64,000 bases of DNA, from positions 186,001 through 250,000 of the forward strand of contig CAJQUW010000906.1 in the NCBI GenBank assembly GCA_907163375.1, written 5' to 3'. Shown piece by piece: positions 55,643 to 64,000 of the stretch. Below the pieces are notes generated by a model. The model had not been told where the DNA came from and did no database searches. It saw only the letters and a program-made list of their open reading frames with translations. Position 1 is the first letter of the stretch. Each line of letters starts with the position of its first letter. Both the position numbers and the translations under genes were made by a program. The DNA is from Prostheceraeus crozeri (lineage: Eukaryota > Platyhelminthes > Polycladida > Euryleptidae).

Positions 55643-55773
55643 ATGTGGCGTGATGAAGTTGGCATCATGGAAATGCTATTTGCATATCTCACAGAGCACG
55701 AAGAGTTCAGTGGTTGGACGAATTGGAGAGGTGTCTTGATTGACATATTATCTTTTTACGAAAATTCAAAGCG
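55643..55773 (+). CDS. Gene D exon a (conserved W-rich module)
   Basis: 131 nt between TATTAATTTTAG and AAGCG|GTGAGT. Protein differs from gene B by one residue (Cys to Phe) despite about eleven base changes. Confidence 0.9.
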
Positions 55774-58700
55774 GTGAGTGCATCGATGACGTAGCCATGC
55801 ATAATATTTTTCTCTCTGTCTGAAGAGGACATAAATGTAAGAAATGATCGTTTCTGTACTGTTTCTAGTTGTCGTTTGGTTTTATATTCCCTGTTTTACA
55901 CTGCAGTTTTTGAATTTTTAGTTGCGGCTTTTCATTTTCCGTCAATTTCATCTCTGCACCTTTTTCACCTGCTTTCAGGGAGCAGAGGTCATCTATTGTT
56001 GGCTTCAATGGTGGTGAAGCTGACATTAAAACACTCGATCAATTGGTGAGTAATATTGGAGAGTAATTATTGTCTTGATTGTGACTAACATTGTAAACTC
56101 GCGTCTCATTGCAGGGATCCGGTTATTTACAATTGAATGAGAATCTGGAAACGTCAATCGGTAAATCCATAACTTTATCTTGTCTCTAAATTCAGATAAG
56201 TCTACGAATTGACACATGCGCACCACGGCCGTATTCACTTTGTAGCTTTTACATTTTTCCTGGCGAGTGCATCGGCAAATACTGATATATCTGTGTAAAT
56301 CGTGTATTTGTTGGAGTCAATAGATTTTGCCTTTGCTTTTTATGGTATTATGCTGGCCACAGAATTGCAAACTAGAAATGCAAACTGATTCAAAACGATG
56401 GCACTTGCAGGAACTTGCTAAGTGGACAAAGGAATTTTTTAATGCCTTACAGAGATAGGAAAAATAGCTGTGCGTCGCCTGCGGATCGCTGTGAATTCCT
56501 TCAAAATGCTCCAATCGCCACGATTCCTTCAGATTCGAAGAATTCAGATCATTGCGCAAAAGTTTTCTCGATAATGTTGGGCCCTCCAATCATTATTAAA
56601 AAAGAAAAAACAAAAAACGTTGATCCGATTGATAACAGTCACTGACACTGCACAATTTGGCGTGTTTAATGTTGAACTGGCTGCTCATTGTTCGATTGCT
56701 ATGGTATTATGTCAGCAGATTGTGCCATTTCAATAGCGTTACATGTTTCAATACTTCCTTTCTAGTCAAACAGAGGAAGAAACGACCTGTCGAATTCTGT
56801 GATAATGGCACTTGCAAATTTCTGATGTCATTGTGTACTTATCTTCGATTGACGTAATGTTCATATCCATTATCTTTCTCTTTGAGCAGTCCAAAGATGC
56901 GCTATCGAGTTGAAGTTGGTTGAAATTTTCGGGCTAGGTTCGACAATACAGGCAGCTCATATCCCTTCCTTAGCTGCGTTAAATATTAATTAATTCAATG
57001 GTCGGATCGTGCGAATGAATGCCCAACTACTCTACGAGATCAACTGACCACAAACATTCGATATGAATATGAATTCAAAAGGATCTATGAGTGCATGGAT
57101 ATTCGTTGGCCTACATCTGCTCTTGGTGGATACCTACCTTGTACTTTCTGGCCCATCAGCAAATGATAAATTGTCCATGGATATATTTGATCGTCGGTTG
57201 AGATACCGTACTCCATTAGGCATGTCTAACTGAGCTCTGTTCATTCTAAAAAGTCACTTTTCCACTGAAAATGGCATCTTGAGTGTAATAATCCGGCGGT
57301 TAATTTCTTCGCAAAACTGAAGCCTTGGTTCATAGTCCTCTGGTAGCAGTTCATGCGCACGTGAACTATGAAATGACTTCATGCCAGTAAATGTTTGTTT
57401 TAAAGTACGTCGAACATACGTCGTGGCATATCAAGCTTCTTGGCTGCATCCCGTACCGATGATATCGGATTATTCTCAAACTCTTTCTTGATTCGCAAAA
57501 CATTACCCTCAGCAGGGGATGAGCGACCACTCCGATAAGCGTCTCTGACAGTACCCGTCTCGGTAAATTTTTTAAACACAAGTCAGAATGTGCTTTCAGA
57601 AGGTGGCTTTGATGAAAAATTTCTCTGCCATTGCCGTCGGGCAGTAGTCATAGATTCTTATTCAGCCATAACTCATAATCAACACAACTTTGATTAGATT
57701 TTTTGCCGATAACATCACTGGTTGATCCGATTGATGACAGTCACTGAAACTTCACACAATTTGGCGTGTTTAATGTTGAACTGGCTGCTCATTGTTCGAT
57801 TGCTATGGTATTATGTCAGCAGATTGTGCCATTTCAATAGCGTTACATGTTCCAATGTTTCCTTTCTAGTCAAACAGAACTAACTGAGCTCTCTTCATGC
57901 TAAAAAGTCACTTTTCCACTGCAAATGGCATCAGGAGTGTAATAAGACGATATTACCTCAGGAATTGATAGTGTGCGAAGTTCAGATTTTTGTGCTATTA
58001 TTGGCAATATGGGAATCCCAAGTATCCAGAATGAATTCCAGAGTGATACCATCAATCATATTTTCGGCAACGAAGAATTCCATTGATTGCAATAATAGTC
58101 AGGAAAACACGTTGACGAACGGATGGTTTGGGCCACAACTGTGCAATTATATATATGGTTGGCAACAAAGTTTTGACCGATACAAAAATGACTATATTTT
58201 TTCATCTACAAATCGTATGAATTACATGTTTTACCAAAGCAATACCTACTACAACGCATACACTACACTCATTTCAATCTGATGGGCCATTCCTCCCCCT
58301 CGCATCGAGATTTTTACATCTGTTGATGATTATGAGCAATGATATTTTTATAAATCTTTTAGTTGAATAATTTATTAATTGATTAATTCATCCATTCTAT
58401 TAAGACCCACGTTTCTAGCAGAGAGAAAGCAAAAAAAAATCCAAAAAAAGCAACCCGTTGTAATTCACTCATCATTTTGTGCCAGGTGTTGGAAATAATT
58501 CCCATCGGCATCGATGCAAATTTGCCATCTACTTGGCAGTAAATCGAAGGCTTTTGCGAAAAACGATCTGTCTTTCGAATCGAACCAACGGTTTACTTCC
58601 CTCATCACTTCATCGGCATTCCTAAAATCCATGCCTTTTAATGAACTCTTCATCGGAGAAAACAGATAATAGTCCGATGGAGACAAGTCCGGCGAATAGG

Positions 58701-61700
58701 GAGGATGATCCAACACACTAAGTCCGAGATCGGCTAACTTTCTCCTCGTTTCAGCTGAAGTGTGAGGTCTAGCATTGTCTTGTAAAAAGCAGAAGCCACT
58801 TAGGTCAGCACGACGTCTTTTCTTGCACACAGCAGCCGTCATCCTGTCAAGTTCCTCATAATAAACAGTGGATGTCACATGTTGACCGACGGGCAGCACA
58901 GCAACATGAAGAATGCCGCGATAGTGTATGTGCCTTCAGTTTGAAATGAATTTATTAGATTTGAATTTATTAGATATCTGACAATACTTTGTGATTTCAA
59001 TAATTAACCCATCTCAAAATGGAAGAAAATATCGCATCATACTATAAGAGGTCTTGTAATGCTCGCTATGATACCGGTATTGAGTTCGTAAAGTATCTAA
59101 TGTATATGATGAAGTAATAAAGAGAAATAGGCAGTTTTCCATCGGTCAGAACTTAATTGCCAAGCCTATATATTCGAACATACTACACAAGTCGAAATTG
59201 AGTCCAACCTTGTAGCTGACTAGAATTCCTCTCCAAACTTAACTTGTGCCTTAGGAATGTCAAGAGCATATAAAACAATAATCAAATTGGTGCGGAGAAG
59301 AAGTTCTTTCTCGCTTCAGTTATCTCTGTCAAATAATATATTTTGTATTGTAGGAATGTCTATAGCTCCAAGTGCTGGGTCTATCCCAATTTTTGTTATT
59401 GAATTATTAGAATTCTTAAGATTGAAATTGATTTCTTACTTTTAACCTTGTTTTTTGACAACATTTTTGGGTTTAGATTGTTGCGCATTTTACTGATTCG
59501 TTCATTATAAATTTCATATAGTGAGGTGATATTGAAGAATATTTTTCTAGAGATGCTTATCTGATTTTCATAATTTTGATTTCAGAAAGTAGGGGATCAA
59601 CCATTCAATTTTTTGTAACACGAGTGAAGCCCTTGTTGAAACATTCTTGTATATTTTTTTATTACTGGGAGGCATTTTAGCCGCAAAATAATCATGTTTT
59701 GACGAACTAATGAGCACTTGTTGCCATCTACCATAGCAATCTGATGGCAATTGAGTTACTAACATCAATGATATCAGTCATCACGCTTGCTTTGACGTCA
59801 AAAAGTTCATTGCCATCAGTTAAATTGTTTAACTTTTAATTTTGTGCAGCACATGTCTAAATGTTCGGAGACACAAAGGTAATCCGAGACGATACATTCA
59901 GCAATTTGATAATTAGATAATACACATTGTTCATCTAGATGTAAATGATTTAAATGATGCCATTTTACACCAATAAGCGGTTCTACAAAATAAAAGAGAA
60001 AAATAAACAGAGAAAAATGATCAAGCTTGCCCAAAACTTTTGATATTCATACGAACATCTTTCTGTTGCCAGCAGTGCTGGTCATGTCTCTGATTGAGCC
60101 ATGCTTCAAAAATGAAAGAAATACAGTTGAATTTTAGGATAGTGACATTCGACAGATAGGGGAGAGTGGGGCAGGTTCGTGCAAAAAAAATTAAAACTTG
60201 AATTTCTCAACACCTATTCAGTTGACGGGCAATTTGATTGTTGCCTCAAAGACGTTAGGTCTTGTAGTTATTTTCCATTTAATAACTTCAGTCTAGAGTC
60301 TTTACTCATCCCGTGATATTGACTTAAGTAAAGTGTGTCAACCTGCACGAACCTGCCCCATGGGTGGGGTAGGTTCGTGCAGATAGTGGGGCACATTCGT
60401 GCAAATTACTATTATCCCATTTTTTTCTACATAAGTCCGCAATAAAGAACTGGTATCTTAAAAAACACTGAATGAATCAAATTCAAGAATGTGGATATAT
60501 TCATCTGCAAACTCAGATAAAAATAACAAATGTAGCTACTCCTCTGTAAACTCAGACAAAAATAACAAATGTCGCTAGCTACTCCTCTGGAAACTCAGAC
60601 AAAAATAACAAATGTAGCTACTCCTCTGTAAACTCAGACAAAAATAACAAATGTCGCTAGCTACTCCTCTGGAAACTCAGACAAAAATAACAAACAATAG
60701 ACAAACTTTAGCACTCTTTTGCGTAAATGCTTCCAATTAAGCGCACGTGAGCTTTGCGTCCGTTACTCAAAATCTCATCAACAGGATTTTGAGTAACTGA
60801 CAAATTATGTCGGTTAGTGGAACGGCGAATATATCATTCTCAAATATTTTGAATAATGTTTTTGACTCGTCGACGCTTCTGTAACCGTTCACTTGAGTGT
60901 GTCCGTCCTCATCAACGTCGGCGGTTGCGCGACCAACATAGCGGAAGTCAATACACTTCTTTCTAGTTCCACCGCGAATCGAAACCAAGTACCACGATCT
61001 TGCTCTTGGTGAAAGGGTTCCAGCTCTGGTCACTTCGTCTGCTGTCATCAAGTTGTCGTCATCCGATTCGAAAGAAGGTAATGTCAGCTCCTTGGCACTT
61101 TGCGGCATTTTCTGATCTCTGATTCGATTATCTTCAACTTCTCCGGCGTCGAAGTAAGAATCCTCGAGTATCCCTTTCTTCTGCCTGCTTTTCGCTCGGG
61201 CACTTGACATCTTTCAGAAATTGATGCTGCACGAACGTGCCCCACTTGTGTGTGAACGAATGTGCCCCATGCCCTTTGTTGCAACGAAAATCGATATTTT
61301 TGCAATTCAAGAGATGATCATAAATAATGTACACCACTAACCAATATGGCACATCAAGCTTAACTCGTAACGCAAAAATGATGTGGATTAAACAAAGCAA
61401 TGCTTCAGGAGCACGAAAAAACAAAAAAATGAAAAATTTCGTAAAAATGTAAAAAATGATTTTTTGACCTTGCTAAGCGTTGATTGCACGGTATCAGCTG
61501 ATATTACAGTCATAATAGCGGATGAAGATAAGGAATAACATATCGTAATGCAAAGTTAATGCGATGAGTTGTTTTCACACAAACCCCAATGAACGAATGT
61601 CCCCCACGCACGAACCTGCCCAACTCTCCCCTACTCTTTGTGCCCGTGCTAGAGAAATTCGTGGTTGTAAAACGTGATTTTCACCCTAATTGAAGCTATA

Positions 61701-62577
61701 ATACCGTAGCCTCTCCTTCATTTCTTAACATTTATCAAACTTCAGAGTAATAAAATAAAAAGCTCTACGATGGAGCATGCGTGCTCATGATGCAATGTTA
61801 ATTATGTCGTAGTAATGTTTTTTATTTTTGAAATTTAGATTAAATTTAGATTTCTCATTATTTATAATTTCAGGATCCATTATGCAAGGAGTGAAAAACG
61901 AGGAGGAATACCTACAAGATGGATTTCAAAGAGAAGATTCTGTAATTATCATTGAAGACGAAGAGTCCTGTGCACATGAGCACGAGAACAAACCAGAAAA
62001 TGATATTTGTGACTTGAATAGAGACATGAAGATAGAGCATGACAGGTCCGCTGAAATATTCATGACTCCTTCTGCTGTAAGTGAGAACATGAATTTGAAA
62101 TACGATTCCACCAGCTGTGAGATCCAAGCACCTGGAGCGTATTGTAATCCATGTGATGTTGAAAGCAATCAGATCAGCAAGAAAGTTGTCGCGAGACCTT
62201 CCAATTTCTTTGGTGCTCCAGAGAAGAACTTCCCATGTACATTCTGCTCCTCTACATTTTCTTTCAAGCATTTGAAAATTAGACACGAAAGAATCCATAC
62301 TGGAGAGAAGCCATATTCTTGTCGATTTTGCAAAAAGTCATTCAGTGACGATTCTAATAGGAAATCTCATGAAAGGATTCACACAGGGGAAAAACCATAC
62401 TGTTGCAAATTTTGTACGAAGACTTTCCGAACAGGGTCTGACAGAAATAGCCATCAAAGAACTCATACGCGGGAGAGGCCATATATTTGTAAATATTGTG
62501 GAAAGGCATTTATTCATTCTTCTCATAAAGTGGTGCATGAGCGACATCATGTTATGAGAGACAACATTGTTTTGTAG
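55643..62577 (+). CDS. Gene D: four-finger C2H2 zinc-finger protein (spliced)
   Basis: Predicted exons are 55643-55773, 55979-56045, 56115-56160 and 61874-62577, joining in frame to 315 codons plus stop. Order: W-rich module (43 aa); short linker exons REQRSSIVGFNGGEADIKTL and GSGYLQLNENLETSIG; then a terminal exon with an acidic N-part. The acidic part contains EDSVIIIEDEE, a strong match to SUMO-interacting motifs. Then RPSNFFGAPEKNF and four fingers (CTFC, CRFC, CKFC and CKYC). It is a likely nuclear DNA-binding protein with unknown target. All four exons have good splice sites within 0.5 kb except the last, 5.7 kb away across an intron full of transposon pieces. This gene gives the clearest exon set and was used to find b and c in the others. 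Confidence 0.86.
55979..56045 (+). CDS. Gene D exon b
   Basis: 67 nt between CCTGCTTTCAG and CAATTG|GTGAGT, phase 2 to 0. Confidence 0.82.
56115..56160 (+). CDS. Gene D exon c
   Basis: 46 nt between TCTCATTGCAG and AATCG|GTAAAT, phase 0 to 1; same length as gene A exon c and sharing NENL. Confidence 0.82.
56358..56801. mobile_element. hAT-like MITE, copy 3 (shortened, mosaic)
   Basis: Left end CACAGAATT and right end AATTCTGTG. The left part shares CCTTACAGAGATAGGAAAAA and CTTCAGATTCGAAGA with copies 1 and 2; the right half (56624-56790) does not, and is repeated at 57718-57890. Flanking octamers ATGCTGGC and ATAATGGC agree at six of eight positions. It lies in gene D intron 3. Confidence 0.65.
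57300..57655 (-). pseudogene. Mariner-type transposase relic, N-terminal part
   Basis: The minus strand begins near MTTARRQWQRNF and passes through KKFTETGTVRDAYRSGRSSP, NNPISSVRDAAKKLDMPRRM and, after frame changes, LLPEDYEP-RLQFCEEINRR-like remains. This is the helix-turn-helix half of a mariner-superfamily transposase with several stops and shifts. No catalytic half is attached. Confidence 0.65.
57718..57890. repeat. Copy of 56624-56790
   Basis: About 165 bp, near identical to the right half of MITE copy 3, including AATTTGGCGTGTTTAATG and GTTCGATTGCTATGGTATTA. Same orientation, 1.1 kb downstream. Confidence 0.85.
57959..58282 (+). other. Open frame of unknown status in gene D intron 3
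   Basis: An acceptor-like site (GATATTACCTCAG) is followed in phase 1 by about 41 codons (GIDSVRSSDFCAIIGN...HIFGNEEFH) ending in TGA, and in another frame by 105 open codons ending YNAYTTLISI. The phase-1 reading could follow gene D exon c directly, giving a short protein without fingers. There is no paralog support, so it is listed only as a candidate. Confidence 0.2.
58465..58925 (-). pseudogene. Mariner DD34D transposase, C-terminal fragment
   Basis: The minus-strand frame has LQDNARPHTSAETRRKLADL and HPPYSPDLSPSDYYLFSPMK. These are the second and third catalytic Asp blocks with 34 residues between them, the signature of classic mariners. The first Asp block and DNA-binding half are missing. 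The 144-codon frame reaches the normal C-terminus (ICIDADGNYF). Located in gene D intron 3. Confidence 0.88.
58926..60158. other. Gene D intron 3, no feature
   Basis: AT-rich; no repeats, RNA genes or plausible exons recognised. Confidence 0.45.
60505..60695. repeat. Minisatellite, alternating 39/43-bp units
   Basis: Five units built on AACTCAGACAAAAATAACAA and CTACTCCTCTG. Units alternate between GTAGCTACTCC and GTCGCTAGCTACTCC forms, giving an 82-bp higher-order period. Inside the 60159 element. Confidence 0.85.
60767..61210 (-). pseudogene. C-terminal remnant of a Tigger-type transposase (tentative)
   Basis: 147 codons: a basic start (SSARAKSRQKKGILED), an acidic linker (ESDDDNLMTADE), then SWYLVSIRGGTRKKCIDFRY and IFAVPLTDIICQLL. 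The small C-terminal domain pattern (wyLV.y.g..r...YVG, ending F..P..DI) resembles the tail found on some invertebrate pogo-type transposases. The DDE core is absent. The assignment depends on its position between pogo-type ends. It might instead be unrelated cargo. Confidence 0.45.
61874..62577 (+). CDS. Gene D terminal exon with four C2H2 fingers
   Basis: Opens at TATAATTTCAG|GA in phase 1, ends with TAG at 62575-62577. Helix position 4 is Lys, Arg, Arg, Lys in fingers 1-4. Linkers are HTGEKPY twice and HTRERPY once. Confidence 0.92.
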
Positions 62578-62606
62578 GCCTTTTAGTCGCACCAGCTCTT
62601 TGCATG

Positions 62607-62745
62607 TTGTTGTTTTACACGGTTCCGTCCAACGGATAGGAAGCTTCATATCGAGACAACACGAAGCGACACACTCAGTAGGCAAATAAATGTTACTGCT
62701 GGCGAGGAGTGCCCCGGGGGGGGCAGAGATGGCCATTCTGATTTG
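62607..62745. repeat. Dispersed repeat, copy 2 (CCGTCCARCGGATAGGA family)
   Basis: GGTTCCGTCCAACGGATAGG and GCTGGCGAGGAG followed by a G/C-rich box match 25745-25905. It begins 30 bp after the stop of gene D and would be part of its 3' untranslated region. Confidence 0.65.
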
Positions 62746-64000
62746 TGAAGCGATTAATTACCATGGAGTCATCAATTGCAAGCAAATCAAATTCGGTATG
62801 AAGAGGAACGGCCGTTTTATTTCAATGCAGGGAGTGAAGGAGCAATTAATTGAAGCTATAATGAAATATGCTTAACTGAATGAATTTGCTAATTGGAAGT
62901 TGCATCAACAACATCAAGCATTTACTTGGAGACACCATGTTTGTGTGCTCTTCTGTATACAAGATTCAAAATACGGAAGTTCATGAAGATATTTAATACA
63001 TACCTCGATATCACTAAAGAGGCAACGTGATATCAGGGTAATAAATATCTTAATGAACCTCCGCATTTTGAATCTGGTATTAAGCATTTACCTAAAGACA
63101 GCTGCAATTTGCTTATGAAAGAGCAAATTGGCTTCAGTGACATATTAAGAGAAAGCAATATTTTTGCTTTTTTCAAAAGAAGCTTTGATCCCTACAACTG
63201 ATTTGAATCTTAAGCTTCGAATTTAGCAAATGGAAGCAACATTCATGTCTAGAGCGATTCGTGCTTTTATATCAATGTCCCCAGTGTTCAGGGATGTGTT
63301 GATGTGAAGTTGTTGCATTTCGATTTTATTTATATAAAGAAGCTTCTCATCAAAAAGTGGAACTAAGCTGAAAACTAAAATGTTGGAAATTGACTTGGTG
63401 TCTGTATGTCGAGTGAGATTAGTCTTTGAATAGATGTTGTGTTGAATATCACTCAATGCGGAATCTTGTCAAAAGACGTATGTTGGCTGGTGACTTGTAA
63501 ATGAGTATTGTGTCATGTTATTGATACGAGTGTATGCATCAAGGTCCAACAATGAACACTGATTTTCCTACCATGTTTTCTAGTTAAGTGTTACTTCAGA
63601 ATAATTTTTGAAATTGTTGTCTCTGTGAATTTTTGTAAATTAAAATCAAAACATAAATTGAGATGCTTTTAATTGGAAAACATGTATTTTAAGCTGCACT
63701 GGTTCAATAAGTGGGGACAAAATTTCAAGCAAAAGTTTTTTCATTAGATGTATGTTTCGATTCAAATTATGTGAAAGTTGGTACAGACAGCCTCATTTAA
63801 AGTTGAATATTTGATGTTGCATGCACCTTTTTAGAATATTCAGGGAGTAGAACGGTTTTATGATGGAATTGTCATTCTCGCATTTCGTGCAAATATGTAA
63901 TAAAAACAGGGTAAGGGTACCCGGAAATTACTGGGTGTCATTAAAAAATTTCTGTTTTTCAGGTATACTCGTAATTCGTATAGTGCATAGCTTACGTCAT
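62746..64000. other. 3' flank of gene D
   Basis: AT-rich; no gene recognised. AATAAA at about 63042 and AATAAAA near 63899 are possible poly-A signals. TTCAAAATACGGAAGTTCAT near 62967 has an inverted counterpart near 63055-63075 (AATGAACCTCCGCATTTTGAA), a small imperfect palindrome. Confidence 0.4.

Larger units (their letters stand above)
57229..57943. repeat. Direct-repeat-bounded mosaic insertion
   Basis: A 58-bp segment with AAAAAGTCACTTTTCCACTG and GAGTGTAATAA occurs at 57229-57286 and again at 57887-57943, bracketing a mariner relic and a copy of the right half of MITE copy 3. Confidence 0.7.
60159..61631 (-). mobile_element. Deleted Tigger/pogo-type element in gene D intron 3
   Basis: 1,473 bp flanked by TA (60157-60158 and 61632-61633). 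Terminal inverted repeats of 24 bp start GGGGAGAGT and end CAGGTTCGTGC, with one mismatch. Near the left end, CTGCACGAACCTGCCCCA faces TGGGGTAGGTTCGTGCAG in a near-perfect hairpin. More copies of the GGTTCGTGC motif lie near both ends. The layout parallels the element at 15693-16997. Coding remains are reduced to the C-terminal part. Confidence 0.85.

Noticed and set aside
58465..58925. A full mariner element
   Set aside because: Only the C-terminal third of the transposase is present and no terminal inverted repeats could be paired.
1..64000. Bacterial or phage features such as operons, CRISPR arrays or Shine-Dalgarno sites
   Set aside because: Spliced genes, animal transposon families and tRNA-derived SINEs show a eukaryotic genome; no spaced CRISPR-like repeat array was seen.

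Overview
The window is AT-rich eukaryotic DNA with spliceosomal introns, dispersed short repeats and a dense load of animal-type transposable elements (Tc1/mariner including a DD41D type, pogo/Tigger, piggyBac, hAT-like MITEs, Penelope-like, RTE-like and other LINE fragments, an LTR-type gag fragment, tRNA-derived SINEs). This fits an invertebrate animal, most likely an arthropod. The species cannot be fixed from the sequence alone.

The resident genes are four paralogous C2H2 zinc-finger genes in tandem on the + strand, called here A (5199-8474, 5' exon not seen), B (25322-29371), C (32887-43423) and D (55643-62577). B, C and D share one architecture: a 131-nt exon coding a strongly conserved 43-residue tryptophan-rich module (exon a), two very short divergent exons (b of 67-70 nt and c of 46-55 nt), and a terminal exon with an acidic linker and four fingers. 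Intron phases are 2, 0, 1 in every copy, and the predicted coding lengths close in frame: 348, 336 and 315 residues for B, C and D. Gene A keeps b, c, an extra acidic exon and a three-finger terminal exon. In all 15 fingers the usual core leucine (helix position 4) is replaced, mostly by Lys or Arg. I take this cluster to be the most distinctive system in the window.

Region by region: 1-5.2 kb holds LINE reverse transcriptase and Penelope GIY-YIG relics, a nested minisatellite and a mariner relic. 5.2-8.5 kb is gene A. 8.6-10.6 kb holds a gag-like relic and a piggyBac relic. 10.6-15.7 kb is gene-poor with one TIR element. 15.7-24.7 kb is a near-perfect 4,183-bp head-to-tail duplication. It carries most of a Tigger-type element, a 612-bp fold-back element and a DD41D transposase; its left breakpoint lies in the loop of a perfect hairpin. 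25.3-29.4 kb is gene B, whose first intron holds a Tc1 element split by a hAT-like MITE with an exact 8-bp target duplication. 32.9-43.4 kb is gene C, whose 8.5-kb first intron holds a complete but decayed Tigger element, SINEs and an inverted-repeat Penelope-like element. 45-51 kb has a second MITE copy and a piggyBac with intact 549-aa transposase, TIRs and TTAA duplication. 51.5-55 kb is a nearly intact RTE-like LINE with one in-frame UGA. 55.6-62.6 kb is gene D, whose last intron is a mosaic of mariner and MITE pieces plus another Tigger-type element.

The fingers suggest that the four genes encode nuclear DNA-binding proteins with a shared N-terminal module, probably for protein interaction. 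Repeated unit duplication and transposon insertion into introns explain most of the rest. Exon models rest on splice consensus, phase and paralog comparison; no transcript evidence was available. Repeat families were judged by eye.
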